From Ottelia alismoides (Eukaryota > Streptophyta > Magnoliopsida > Alismatales > Hydrocharitaceae), in NCBI GenBank assembly GCA_037367405.1, contig JAZKJV010010546.1:22237-86236 (forward strand): 64,000 nucleotides of DNA. Reading direction: 5' to 3'. Made by a program: the position numbers and the translations under genes. The notes beneath the pieces were generated by a model. It was not told where the DNA came from. It saw only the letters and a program-made list of their open reading frames with translations, and ran no database searches. Shown piece by piece: positions 17,985 through 27,968 of this stretch. Within the stretch, counting starts at the first letter, position 1, and each line of letters begins with the position of its first letter.

Positions 17985-18052
17985 TTGTACTAGGCACCTT
18001 GCCACAGGGTGTACGGTTTGTACTAGAGACTTTAGTACTAGGAAAAACGTAC
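17985..18052 (-). promoter_or_regulatory. GTACTAG-motif cluster upstream of the FG-GAP repeat gene
   Basis: Three GTACTAG elements occur in 68 bases, at 17985-17994, 18018-18026 and 18034-18052. The last, AGTACTAGGAAAAACGTAC, matches 17 of 19 bases of a site at 61869-61887 that precedes another secreted repeat protein. The cluster lies 86-153 bases upstream of the minus-strand start at 17899. It is probably a regulator binding site or an extended promoter element; the factor is unknown. Confidence 0.5.
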
Positions 18053-18110
18053 CTCTCCGCTAGTCCTTACCTGCACAGTCAGCACGATGGAGGCAAGAAT
18101 CCCAGAATGG

Positions 18111-18474
18111 GCCTTCACCGCCGCATCGGACTCACGACAGCCTTTGCGATCGACCGGAGCGCTGGCCGAAAGCACGACGTCGCCCGCGACCTGGTGCGGC
18201 GCCTTTGGGAGACCCGGCACGGCTGCCTCAGCCTCCAGGTGCTTCAGGAACTCTTCGTCACCGCCACTCGCAAACTCGGCCCGCCCCCGAAGACGCGGCG
18301 CGCCAGATCGATCGCCTGGGGCTCTGGACCATTCATCGGCCGGGCCATCAGGACGTGATTCAGGCCCTCGAGCAACACCGCAGCGCGTCCCTCTCGTTTT
18401 GGGCTGCGCTGGAGGTGCGAAGCGCCAGCGTGCTCGGCTGCGGCGTCCTTTGCTGGGAGGAACCCCTTCCGCTG
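18111..18474 (+). pseudogene. Broken PIN-domain (VapC-type) toxin gene remnant
   Basis: Two frames carry consecutive pieces of a PIN-domain ribonuclease of the VapC type. The first has DRSAGRKHDVARDLV and GCLSLQVLQELFVTATRK. The second continues with LGLWTIHRP and SFWAALEV, ending near the usual C-terminal motif. A frameshift near 18290 separates them. The N-terminal acidic motif that normally opens the PIN fold is degraded. The later conserved aspartate in the FWDAL-type motif is alanine (FWAAL). With two catalytic positions lost, it is a dead gene even apart from the frameshift. No antitoxin gene is recognisable upstream. The rest of 17900-18708, beyond this remnant and the GTACTAG cluster, shows nothing I can support. 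Confidence 0.6.
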
Positions 18475-18708
18475 ACCTCTCGCCCGCCCCCCGCAGCCCT
18501 CAGTTCATCTTTTTTATCAGAATATCTCCATTGTTTTCAATCTGGATAGCCGGGATTCACCCGAGTGCGGCAATCTCGTCTGCTACCTTGATGACAGGAG
18601 TGGGAATGCGTCTCCTGGCCGCCAATCGCGAGGAAGAGGCACCCGGGAAAAACGTTGTATTGCGAAACAAACCTGAGAACTCCAACGAAACAAAGGACCA
18701 CCACCCCC

Positions 18709-19035
18709 ATGATCACCATCGACGACCTGACCACCCCGACCGAGAACATCGCCAACTGGGTGGAAGACCACCGCCCGGCCCCAGCCAGCCCGGCCCATGA
18801 AGCGCCCGCTCCCACCGCGCCGGACAACCACCTCATCATCCACTTCGCCGTCGACCCCTACGAGTTCATGAAAACCGTCATCGAAGCCATTCACCCCTTC
18901 GAGGACGCCTTCCACGCCGTCAACGCCGCGCTCCGCCGATGGCGCACTCTCTACTGTCCTCCCACCCCGTCGCCTCCTGAACCGGCCCGCCCCGGTTGCC
19001 GGGCGACGCCGCAAAAAAAGAATGGCGGCACCTGA
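18709..19035 (+). CDS. Small hypothetical protein
   Basis: This is a frame of about 108 residues starting MITIDDLTTPTENIANWVED. A proline-rich linker follows, then a more ordered segment (NHLIIHFAVDPYEFMKTVI, then a helix DAFHAVNAALRRW) and a proline-rich tail. I recognise no family. The upstream bases are C-rich with no Shine-Dalgarno. The 3' end runs into the hairpin terminator of the convergent M16 gene. Codon composition is plausible for the genome, but without homologues the call is weak. Confidence 0.4.
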   Translation: MITIDDLTTPTENIANWVEDHRPAPASPAHEAPAPTAPDNHLIIHFAVDPYEFMKTVIEAIHPFEDAFHAVNAALRRWRTLYCPPTPSPPEPARPGCRATPQKKNGGT

Positions 19036-19045
19036 TGGTGCCGCC
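19013..19045 (-). terminator. Intrinsic terminator of the M16 peptidase gene
   Basis: On the minus strand GGCGGCACC (19045-19037) pairs perfectly with GGTGCCGCC (19032-19024) around a four-base loop. It is followed by ATTC and a run of seven T (19019-19013). It lies 14 bases beyond the M16 stop codon, a textbook intrinsic terminator. Confidence 0.92.
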
Positions 19046-19058
19046 AGCGGGAGAGGCT

Positions 19059-21776
19059 TTACTGCTCGAGCCCGGCCTTCTTCAGATCGCCCGCGATGAA
19101 GTAGGAGAACTTCGCCGGGTCGATGGCCTGGCGGAACGCCTGGCTCACTTCGTCGGCCGTGAGGGCGTCCACCTTCTTCTCCAGCGCGGCATCCCAGGCC
19201 AGCGTGCGGCCCCAGTACTCGTTCGTCGACAGGCTGCCCAGCAGGCCCATGTCCTGCGCGCGGTTCTGCGAACGGCTTTGCAGCCACTGCCGTTTGGCGT
19301 TGGCGACTTCCTCGGCCGTAAAGCCATCCTTCACCGCGCGCGCCAGCTCTTCGCGGAAAGCCGCTTCGAGCTTGGCGAGATTCTCGGGCGAGACAATGGC
19401 CTGCGCCATCAGGCGAGCGCCCTCGCCGCCGGTGGGCACCATCAGGAACGCGCTGGCGCCGTAGCTCCAGCCTTCCTTCTTGCGCATGCGCTGATACAGG
19501 CGCGATTCACTGCCCTGGCCAAAGACATAGTTGCCGATGGCGACGGCCGCGTAGGCGGGGTCGTCTTCCTTCAGGGCGAAGCGCGTGCCGGCGGTGAACA
19601 TGGCGTTGGCCTTGTCGGGCGTGTCGAAGTTCTTCGCCACCGCCGCCGCGCCACGGAAAGCTTCGTCACTGCGGACGTGCGGCCGCGCGGCGGTCCACTG
19701 GCCGAATTCGGCGGCGAGCACCTTCTCGATGGCGGCGCTGTCGAAGTCGCCCACGAGGGTGATGACGGCGCCTTTGCCCGCGCCGAAGAAGTCGCGGTGG
19801 TAGGCCTTCACGCCATCGAGCGTCACCTTCTTGAGCGCCGCGATAGTGTCGTCGACGAGCGGGACGGCGCGGCGGTCGCCAAGTTCGTAAGGCGCCAGGT
19901 GGTTCATCAGGTGGCTGCTCGCGATCGCCTCGGGCTGCGTGCGGCCCTGCTCGACGCCGGCGAGGAAGCGCGCTTTCAGCGTGTCGAACTCTTTCTCCTC
20001 GAGCTTCGGCGACTTCATGATCTCCGCGGCCAGTTGGAGGACGGCGGCCACTTCGCCGCGCGTGGTTTCGAAGTTGGCGGCGCCGAAGCTGGCCGCGCCA
20101 CTCATGGTGAGGCGGGCCTGACGGCGGGAAAGTTCATCGGCGATCTGCTGGCCGGTGTGCGCGGCGGAGCCCCGCATCAAAAGCTGCCACGTGAACGCCG
20201 CGGTTTCCGATTGGCCGAAGAGCTGCTTGTCGTCACCGGCGCGCAGCGTGATGCGGCCGATCACCTTCTCGCCGCGGGTCTTCTTTTCGAGCAGCACCAG
20301 CCGGGTGCCGTTGGCGAGCGTCACGCGGCGGGCACGCTTCTCGACGTTCTCCGGCGTGGGGTTGAACTCTTCGCCGGCGGCGACGACGGCCGTGCCGCGA
20401 TAGTTCTCCACCATGGCGCGGATGTCGGGCGTGGCCGGGATCTCGGCGCGCTCCACCTTGTCGACGGGCTGGAAGATGCCGACGGTGCGGTTGTCGGGCT
20501 TCAGGTAATGCTTGGCCACGCGCGCCACATCGGCGGGCGTCACCTTGGCGACGTTGTCGCGCGAAAGGAACAGCAGCCGCCAATCGCCGGAAGCGGCGGC
20601 TTCGCTGATGATCAGGGCGATCAACTGGGAGTCGTTGAAGGCGCGGGTCATTTGGGCCTTCAGCGCGGCCTTGGCGCGGTCCACCTCCTCGGCGGTGGGC
20701 GGCTCGGCGGCCAGCTTGTCGAGCGTCTCGAAGAGCGTGCGCCGCGCGGGCTCGAGCGGCAGATCCTTCTTCACGGAGAGGAAGTACATCAGGAGGCCGG
20801 GGTCGGCGCCGGTGAGCTCGTTCTGCGCGGCGAAGGTGGCGAGCTTGGTTTCCACCAGCGCCTTGTAGAGACGCCCGCCGGGCTGATGCGTGAGCACGTG
20901 GCCCAGCACTTCGACGGCGGCCAGATCCGGATGCGCCGCGGCGGGCACGTGGTAGGCGGCGATGAGCGTGTGCGCGTCGCCGCTGCGGCGCACTGTGACG
21001 GTGCGCTCGCCGTCCTGCGTGGGCTCGGTGGTCCAGGCGGGTTCGAGCTTGCGCTCCGGCTTGGGCAGCGGACCGAAAGCGCTCGCGACCAGCGCGAGCG
21101 CCGGGTCGACGTCGAACTTGCCGGCGATGGTGACGACGGCGTTGTCGGGCTGGTAGTAGCGGCGGTAGAAGGCGCGGAGCCGGTCGACGGGCACATGCTC
21201 GATGTCGGAGCGCGCGCCGATGGGCGCGTTTTGATAGTTGTGCCAATCGAAGGCGACGGCCAGGACGCGCTTGAAGAGCACGCTGTTGGCGGAGTTCTCG
21301 CCCAGCTCATATTCGTTGCGCACCACGGTCATCTCCTTGTCGAATTCGTCCTGCGCGATGCGGGCGTTCACCATGCGGTCGGCTTCGAGGCGCAGGGCCC
21401 ATTCGAGGTTGTCGGCCGTGGCGGGGCAGGTTTCGTAGTAGTTGGTGCGGTCGAAACTCGTGGTGCCGTTATAGCTCGGGCAGCGCTGGGCGATTTCGGC
21501 CTTCACGTCCTTGCGGGTGGCCGTGCTCTTGAAGAGCATGTGCTCGAGCAAGTGGGCCATGCCGGTTTCGCCGTAGTTCTCGTGGCGGGCGCCGACGAGA
21601 TAGGTGACGTTGACGGTGATCTTGGGGCTGGTGGGGTCGGGGAACAGCAGCACCCGGAGGCCGTTGTCAAGACGGTATTCGGTGATGCCTTCGACCGCGG
21701 CGCCCCGCTGGAGGCCTTTCGGCTGGGCGAGGACACTGGCCGCAAACAGCAAGCTGAGAACGAGAATCGGTTTCAT
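19059..21776 (-). CDS. M16-family zinc metallopeptidase (two M16 domains)
   Basis: The protein is about 905 residues from the ATG at 21776, chosen because it opens a good signal peptide (MKPILVLSLLFAASVLAQ); the frame extends further upstream without signal-like sequence. The first half carries the inverted zinc motif HLLEH (in MAHLLEHMLFKST) with the downstream acidic residues of the pitrilysin/insulinase family. The second half is a second M16 domain without the motif, as usual for the non-catalytic half. It should degrade small peptides in the periplasm. It is a single-gene unit ended by a strong hairpin. The SGNH hydrolase gene diverges 65 bases away. Confidence 0.93.
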   Translation of the reverse strand: MKPILVLSLLFAASVLAQPKGLQRGAAVEGITEYRLDNGLRVLLFPDPTSPKITVNVTYLVGARHENYGETGMAHLLEHMLFKSTATRKDVKAEIAQRCPSYNGTTSFDRTNYYETCPATADNLEWALRLEADRMVNARIAQDEFDKEMTVVRNEYELGENSANSVLFKRVLAVAFDWHNYQNAPIGARSDIEHVPVDRLRAFYRRYYQPDNAVVTIAGKFDVDPALALVASAFGPLPKPERKLEPAWTTEPTQDGERTVTVRRSGDAHTLIAAYHVPAAAHPDLAAVEVLGHVLTHQPGGRLYKALVETKLATFAAQNELTGADPGLLMYFLSVKKDLPLEPARRTLFETLDKLAAEPPTAEEVDRAKAALKAQMTRAFNDSQLIALIISEAAASGDWRLLFLSRDNVAKVTPADVARVAKHYLKPDNRTVGIFQPVDKVERAEIPATPDIRAMVENYRGTAVVAAGEEFNPTPENVEKRARRVTLANGTRLVLLEKKTRGEKVIGRITLRAGDDKQLFGQSETAAFTWQLLMRGSAAHTGQQIADELSRRQARLTMSGAASFGAANFETTRGEVAAVLQLAAEIMKSPKLEEKEFDTLKARFLAGVEQGRTQPEAIASSHLMNHLAPYELGDRRAVPLVDDTIAALKKVTLDGVKAYHRDFFGAGKGAVITLVGDFDSAAIEKVLAAEFGQWTAARPHVRSDEAFRGAAAVAKNFDTPDKANAMFTAGTRFALKEDDPAYAAVAIGNYVFGQGSESRLYQRMRKKEGWSYGASAFLMVPTGGEGARLMAQAIVSPENLAKLEAAFREELARAVKDGFTAEEVANAKRQWLQSRSQNRAQDMGLLGSLSTNEYWGRTLAWDAALEKKVDALTADEVSQAFRQAIDPAKFSYFIAGDLKKAGLEQ

Positions 21777-21841
21777 GGTCGGGGTCTCCGGATAGAGTAG
21801 CGTTGGCCGCTTCGAGTTGGGGTCATTATAAGATCGATCTG

Positions 21842-22927
21842 ATGCATCGCCGTCAATTCCTTTTCGCTTCCGGTGCCGTCGCCACCGCCGCCGCACAGGC
21901 GCCCGAGCTCGAGTGGCACGACGCGCACGAGTTCCAGATCGAAGGCCTGGGCTTCAAGGACACCAAGCAGCCGTTCGACCGCTTCCCCGGCCGCGCCGAG
22001 GGCGTCGTACCGAAGGCCGTGTGGGACTTGTCGCGCGACCCGAGCGGAGTGCTGGTGCGCTTTCGCGCGTCGACGCCCTCGCTGCATGCGCGCTGGACGC
22101 TGACCCGGCAGAACCTGGCCAGCCCGAACGTGACGGCCATCTGCGCGAGCGGGCTCGATCTCTACGCGGTGCCGAAGCCGGGCGTCTTCCAGTGGGCCGG
22201 GTTCGGCGCGCCCACGAAGTTCCCGGAGAACACGGCAACCCTGGCTGCCGCTCTGCCGGAGGGCGAGCGCGAATACCGCATTTATCTGCCGATCCGCAAT
22301 CCGTTGACGAAGCTCGAGATCGGCGTGCCGAAGGGCGGCAAGCTGAGCGCGGCGGCGCCGCGGCCCGCGGGCCGGCAGCCGATCGTGTTCTACGGCACGT
22401 CGATCACGCATGGCTTTTCGGCGTCGCGCTCCGGCATGACGCATCCGGCGATTCTCGGGCGGCGGCTGGATCGCGAGATCATCAATCTCGGCTTCTCCGG
22501 CAACGGCCGCATGGAGAAGGAGGTGCTGCAATTCGTGGCGGAACTCGATCCGGCCGTCTTCGTGCTGGACTGCCTGCCGAACATGAACGCCACGCAGATC
22601 CGCGAGCGGGTGGAGCCGGGCGTGCTGCAACTGCGAAAGGCCCGGCCGCGCACGCCGATCCTCTTGGTGGAGGATCGCAACTACGCGGACAATCCGATGA
22701 ACGTGAAGCGCCAGGCGGGCAACGATGCCAATCACGCCGCGCTGCGCGAGGTGCACGCGAAGCTGAAGCGGGCGGGCGTCACCGACCTCGTCTATCTGCC
22801 CGGCGCCAAGCTGCTGGGCGCGGACCGGGAGGACACGGTCGACGGGTCGCACCCGAATGACCTGGGCTTCCAGCGGCAGGCGGACGCGTTCGAGCCGATT
22901 CTGCGGTCGCTGCTGGAGCAGGACTAA
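21842..22927 (+). CDS. SGNH/GDSL-type hydrolase, exported
   Basis: The 361-residue protein starts with a short signal sequence (MHRRQFLFASGAVATAAAQA). An N-terminal jelly-roll-like domain (about residues 20-165) of the kind that precedes SGNH hydrolases in acidobacterial and planctomycete proteins follows. The catalytic domain shows block I FYGTSITHG (nucleophile serine), NLGFSGNGRM (glycine/asparagine blocks) and the terminal DGSHPND with the Asp-His pair. It is probably a carbohydrate or acyl esterase. The gene stops four bases before the convergent receptor pseudogene. Confidence 0.9.
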   Translation: MHRRQFLFASGAVATAAAQAPELEWHDAHEFQIEGLGFKDTKQPFDRFPGRAEGVVPKAVWDLSRDPSGVLVRFRASTPSLHARWTLTRQNLASPNVTAICASGLDLYAVPKPGVFQWAGFGAPTKFPENTATLAAALPEGEREYRIYLPIRNPLTKLEIGVPKGGKLSAAAPRPAGRQPIVFYGTSITHGFSASRSGMTHPAILGRRLDREIINLGFSGNGRMEKEVLQFVAELDPAVFVLDCLPNMNATQIRERVEPGVLQLRKARPRTPILLVEDRNYADNPMNVKRQAGNDANHAALREVHAKLKRAGVTDLVYLPGAKLLGADREDTVDGSHPNDLGFQRQADAFEPILRSLLEQD

Positions 22928-22931
22928 CTAC

Positions 22932-25900
22932 TCAAAAGATCAGCTTCAAAGCAAACTGCATCCGGCGCGGATCCCGCGCCGACGTGATTCGGCCGAAACC
23001 GTCGTTGGCGTTCAGCCGGTTGGCGCCGGCGGTGAAGCTGCCGCTGGCGGCCGCCAGGTTCGTGTGGTTCGGCGCGTTGAACGCTTCGGCCCGGAACTGC
23101 AGCCGCACGGTCTCGGTGACGGAAAAGGTCTTGAACATCGAAGCATTCACGATGATGGCGGCGGGCTGGCGCAGGCCGCTGAAGGCGCGGGGCGCGTTGC
23201 CCCACGTGTAGAGCGGCGGATTCTCGAAGGCCAGCGGATCGAACCACTGGATGCCGCGGCCCGGGTTCGGGTCGACATAATCCGCGGGCAGCTGGGGATT
23301 ACGGAGAATGTTCGGCCGGTCGGCCAGGCCGTTGTTCGCGCCGCGGATCACCAGCGGTTGCCCGGCGCTCAGCGTCGTCACCGTGTTGGTCTGCCAGCCG
23401 CTGATCAGGCGCGAGAGCAGAGCATGCTGCTTCCGCCAGCCGCGGTCGCGGCCGAAGGGCAGTTCGTAATAGCCGGAAATCGTCAAGCGATGCGGCACGT
23501 TCGAAGGATCCTCGGCGCGCTCGGCCGCGCGGTTGAACTTGCCATTCTGATAGCCGAAGGTGCCGGTGCCTTCGCCGCCGCCGAAGTTCAGCGGGTTCGA
23601 GATGGTGTCGGCAATCAGCTTGCCCCAGGTGTACGACGTCAGCAGCCGGGCCGTTGAGGAGAAGCGCTTCTCTACCGTCGCAAGCAAAGCGTTGTAATTC
23701 GAGTTCCCGAGGCGCGGCGCGCGGATGGTGACGGCGTCCATGTAAGGATAGGGCCGCGTCAACTGGCGGCGCGTGATGGTGGGAGCGCCGAAGGTGCCGG
23801 GCACCAGGCCGGCGTAAGGATTCGTCACGCGGTCGTTCAGCAGGTTTTGCGGGCCGAGCTCTTGCAGCAGGTCAGGCTCGGCCTGGTTCCAATCGTAGGC
23901 GCCGCCGAAGAGATGCGTGGAATGGTTGGCGCTATAAGTAGCGTCCACCACCCAGGTCTTCGTCAGCCGCCGCTGAAGCGACAGGTTCCACTGTTGCGAC
24001 ATCGGCGTGCGCGACCACGGCTCCTGAAACACGGCGCTGCCGGAAGAGGCGAAGAGGTTCGGCCCCAGCAATGAGCCTTCGGGCTGGTTCGGCCGGAAGG
24101 GGAAGCCGTCCTTGAATTGGAACGCGGGCAGCACGGTGCTGCCGCCGGGCGCCTGATAGGCGGTGTTCGTGGTGGCGAAGCCGTTCGTGCTGCCGAAGTT
24201 GTCGGTGTAGAACGACCACATGGACGGATAGAAGATGGCATAGCCGCCCCGGAGCGCCGTGCGCTGGTTGCCGAAGACGTCCCAGGCGAAACCGAAGCGC
24301 GGGGAGAAGTCGTTGAAGTCGGGCCGCACGGAGGTGCGCTCGTAGTCCTTGCAGGCATACTCGGTGCGCCCGGCCAGGCCGGTGAGCTGGTTCTTCGCGA
24401 AGGGGTTGAAGCGCGATGCTCCGCAGCGGCGTTCATAGGGCTGTTGCTGATAGTCGTAGCGCAGGCCGGCGTTGATGGTGAGCCGGCGCACGGGACGCCA
24501 GTCGTCGTTGATGTAGAACGCGATCGCCTTGCCCACTTCGCTTTCGCCCAGGTGCGTGGTGACGCTGGCGCTGCTAACCGTGCCCAGCAGGAAAGTGGCG
24601 AAGGCGCTGCCCGTCGCCGTGGTGTTGGCGAGCGCGTTGTTGGTGAGCGCGGCGGTGAAGTTGAAGGTGCCCGAGGGATTGCTCTTCTGCAGGTTGTTCG
24701 CCTGGATGAGCCGCATTTCCGTGCCGAATTTCACCGAGTGATTCGACCGCACCCAGGTGAAGCCATCGAAGAGCTGCCAGACGAGCCCGCCGCGGAAGCC
24801 CACGGTGCCGGTGCTGAAGGCGGGCAGCCCATTGCTGACGTTCGGGAAGACGTCGGGCGGGACGCTATCAGGCAGGCCGAGTTTTTGCGGCCAGCCCTGC
24901 CCGGCGCTGGGCACGGCGAAGCCAAAGGCCTGGCGCGCGACGCCGACGCGGAGTTCGTGGAACAGATTCGGCCGGACGACGAACGTGTCGGACACGACGG
25001 CGTTGTGGCCGCCGAAGGGTCCTCGCGGCCGCGCACCACCTTGCTGGGATAGCGGTTGTTGGTGCCGGAATCGGTGAACTGCAGGTAATAGACGTAGCGC
25101 AGCGAGACGTTGTGGCGTTCGGAGAAGCGATGGTCGAGCCGCGTGGTGGATTGGTTCATCCGCTTGTAGCCGCTGACGGCGCCGTAGTAGTTGTTCAAGC
25201 CGGTGAGCGGATTGTCGGGCGCGCGTTGGGCTGGGGATAGTAGGCCAGGATGTTCTTCGAAACGGGATCGAGGCGGGTGGGCGGCAGCACGTTGTTGGGG
25301 AAGGGCTGGCGGATGGTGCCCGCGCCGTTCGGGTTGGGTCCGGTGGTGGCGGGATCGAAGATATTGATCTTGCGGCTTTGGCCGTCGTAGAGATTGGAGA
25401 AGTCGCCGAGGAACTGCTCCTTCGTGGGCATGGTGTAGAAGCCGGAGGAGCTGGTGACGTAGCGGTAGCCGTCGTAGTTGAAGAAGAAGAAGCTGCGGTT
25501 GCGGAGGATGGGTCCGCCGAGCGTGCCGCCGAAGTGGTTGTACCGGAGCGGGAGCTTGGGGCGATCGGGTGCGGTTGTTGGTCCAGCTATTCGCGTCGAG
25601 CGCGTCGTTGCGGAGGTAGTCGTAGAGCGTGCCGTGGAATTTGTTGGTGCCGGACTTGGTGACCAGGTTCACGACGCCGCCGAGCGTGTAGCCATACTCC
25701 GACGACATGGTGTTGCTTTGGACGCGGAACTCCCTGCACGGCGTCGGTGACGGGGTTGATGTTGACGTCGGGCACATAGGGATTGAGGCTCGAGAGACCG
25801 TCGACGATCAGGTTGTTGGAGGCGATGGGGCTGCCATTGATGCGGATGGCGGAGACGACGAGGCCGCGGTCGGCAAAGCCATTGGCGTCGGGCCCGAAGG

Positions 25901-26402
25901 CGGATTGCACGGAGGGCGCGAGCAGCACGAGCGAGAGCGCGCTGCGGCCGTCGACGGGGAGCTCTTCGACGGCGCGCGCTTCGATCACTTTGCCGACGGT
26001 GGCGGAGCCGGTGTCGACCATGGGCACTTCGGCGGAGACTTCGATGGCTTCGGCGACGGCGCCGAGCTCGAGGCGGACGTCGACTTGCGCGCGCTGGTCC
26101 ACTTCAAGGGTGAGGCCGGAGCGGATGGCTTTCTTGAAACCGTCGTGGGTGACGGTGAGGCGGTAGGCGCCGACGGGGAGGTCGTTGAGCACGTAGTTGC
26201 CGGTGTCGTTGGTGGTGGTGGGATAGGCGAGGTTGGTGTTGGTGTTGGTGGCGACGACGGCGGCGCCGGCGACGGGCGCGCCGGTGGAGTCGGCCGCGGT
26301 GCCGAAGAGGGTGGCGCGGCCTTGCTGGGCGGGCAGGGGGACAGCGGCGGCGAGGACCACGGCCAAAGCGAGACGCATCGTCAGATTATATGGCGGCTTC
26401 AT
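22932..26402 (-). pseudogene. Oar-like TonB-dependent receptor broken by four frameshifts
   Basis: Pieces in three frames together make one Oar-like receptor. They contain a signal peptide (MRLALAVVLAAAVPLPAQ), a carboxypeptidase-regulatory domain (FGTAADSTGAPVAGAAVV) and a plug (INGSPIASNNLIVDGLSS; SSEYGYTLGGVVNLVTKSG). The barrel includes PTKEQFLGDFSNLYDG and HRFSERHNVSLRYVYYLQF and ends in FALKLIF. Frame changes occur near 25732-25734 (extra base in a G-run on the coding strand), 25558-25561 (extra base in a C-run), about 25219-25226 (GC dinucleotide tract) and about 25017-25025. No stop codon or deletion other than these indels is evident, so the gene may be intact in the organism. An alternative start is ATG 26378. 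Confidence 0.82.
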
Positions 26403-26440
26403 GCGAGCTCCCCGCCGGGCGACCCTTTTGGGGGAATGGC

Positions 26441-26467
26441 CACCGATGAACACCGATGAACACCGAT
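26441..26467. repeat. Short tandem repeat, 10-bp unit
   Basis: CACCGATGAA is repeated 2.7 times in the 80-bp gap between the receptor gene and the terminase stop. It is too short to name, but it stands out in otherwise non-repetitive intergenic DNA. Confidence 0.7.
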
Positions 26468-26482
26468 TTTGTTTTGGTGGCT

Positions 26483-27850
26483 TCACGCGACCTCCTTCAA
26501 GAGGCTGGCTCGATATTTGCGGAGGGCCCACCAGGCGGCGAGGGCGGCGGAGTTGGCCATGTCGTCGGGCTGGCCGGCGGTGGGGACGAAGAGCTCGTGG
26601 CCGTCGAGGGTGACGAGGCGCTTCAGACTGGCGAGCTCCTGCTTGAACTCTTCGACGTGGCCGGCGCCGGGCGCGATCTTGAGGTTGCGGCGGCGGAAGA
26701 GGAACTGGAGGGCTTGGAAGAGCACGCTTTTCGAGACGTGATACTTGCCGTTGACCAGCGTTTCGTTGTGGCCGGGCGTGACGATGACGGGGACAATCGT
26801 CATTTCGAGGCCGTTGGCGCGGAGATAGTCGATGAAGACGTTGGCGGCGGTGGCGTCGACGACTAGTTCGGCGCCGTTGCGTTGGATTTCGGGGAAGTCG
26901 CCGAGGCGGCGGAGGTAGTTGATCAGGTCGGGGTAGTGGATGCCGGTGGGCAGGCGCTCGAGGTAGCGGATGAGGAGTTGGTCGTCAGGGCGTTTTTGGA
27001 GGATGGTGAGCGCGGGATGGTCGTTGGTTTGGGCATGGTCGAGGCCGATGATGAAGCGAGCTTTGGGTGCGCCGAGGACTTCGATGTGGTGGGGAGAGAG
27101 ATGGGGCGCTTTCGGAGCGTTGCAGGCGGCCTGGATGTCCTCGGCGGTGAAGACGGCGATGGCAGTGTCCCCGAATTCGCCGAGGAATTCCTGCTTGAAG
27201 CGCCATTCGGGGAGCTTGCGCTTTTGCTCCTCGAGATATTCGGGAGTGATGCGGGGGCATTCGTTTGCGGTGATTTTGATCCGCACGAAGCCGTCGTCGT
27301 CGGAGCCGGTCCAGAGGTCGTAGTAGAAGCCGCGCCTTTCTCGCGGCGTGGAGATGATCCAGAGTCCGGCACGATGCCAGGTGGTGGCGAGGGTGCCGAT
27401 GAGGGCGTGATAGACGTCGTCGGGGACGCGGGCGGCTTCGTCGATGATGACGAACGTCGCGGTGTAGCCGCGCACGGAGGCTTCGCGGGCGGGGAGGGCG
27501 CGGAAGCGAGCGCCGGTGCTCGCTACTTCGTATTCGAAGCGCCGGCCGGGATGGCGCCGGACTTCTTCGCCGAGTTCGGCGAGGAAGCGGAGGATGCGTT
27601 GAACGGTTTCGCCGGCTTGCGCTTCGGTGGCGGAGACGACCATGAGGTCGGCGTGGCGCGCGAAGAGCAGGTGGTGGACGGCGGCGACGGCGGCGGCGGT
27701 GGTTTTGCCGCTTTGACGGCAGCAGTTGAGGATTACACGGCGGTGGGGGGCACGGACGGCTTGGGCTTGCCAGGGGTCGAGGTCGAGGCGCAAGTATCGC
27801 TTGGCGAAAACTACGGGGTCGGATTGGGAGGAGTAGGCGTAGGTTTTCAC
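26483..27850 (-). CDS. Terminase large subunit-like ATPase/nuclease, isolated
   Basis: The 455-residue protein has the order of a phage terminase large subunit. Walker A is CCRQSGKTT (about residues 43-51) and Walker B VIIDEAARV. The coupling segment is WIISTPRERRGFYYDLW. An RNase H-like nuclease half follows, with FIIGLDHAQTNDHP and VVDATAAN carrying the acidic residues. The length is normal and the frame open. No portal, capsid, small terminase or integrase is nearby. Only a small unknown gene precedes it, 118 bases upstream on the same strand. It may be a prophage relic or a domesticated gene. Confidence 0.88.
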   Translation of the reverse strand: MKTYAYSSQSDPVVFAKRYLRLDLDPWQAQAVRAPHRRVILNCCRQSGKTTAAAVAAVHHLLFARHADLMVVSATEAQAGETVQRILRFLAELGEEVRRHPGRRFEYEVASTGARFRALPAREASVRGYTATFVIIDEAARVPDDVYHALIGTLATTWHRAGLWIISTPRERRGFYYDLWTGSDDDGFVRIKITANECPRITPEYLEEQKRKLPEWRFKQEFLGEFGDTAIAVFTAEDIQAACNAPKAPHLSPHHIEVLGAPKARFIIGLDHAQTNDHPALTILQKRPDDQLLIRYLERLPTGIHYPDLINYLRRLGDFPEIQRNGAELVVDATAANVFIDYLRANGLEMTIVPVIVTPGHNETLVNGKYHVSKSVLFQALQFLFRRRNLKIAPGAGHVEEFKQELASLKRLVTLDGHELFVPTAGQPDDMANSAALAAWWALRKYRASLLKEVA

Positions 27851-27968
27851 ACTGGCCCGAGCGTAGCAGGGGGCCGGGTGTGGCTTGGGTCCTCGTTTCT
27901 CCTAAGCCGTTGGTGCGGTTGCGAAAACTGACGATCGAATCGATGACACGCGCCGTAATTGGGGTGGT

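Noticed and set aside
18996..21800. A 934-residue plus-strand open frame opposite the M16 peptidase
   Set aside because: No domain, runs through the terminator, and mirrors a well-supported peptidase.
26483..27850. Complete prophage
   Set aside because: Only a terminase large subunit and one small gene are present; no structural, lysis or integration genes.
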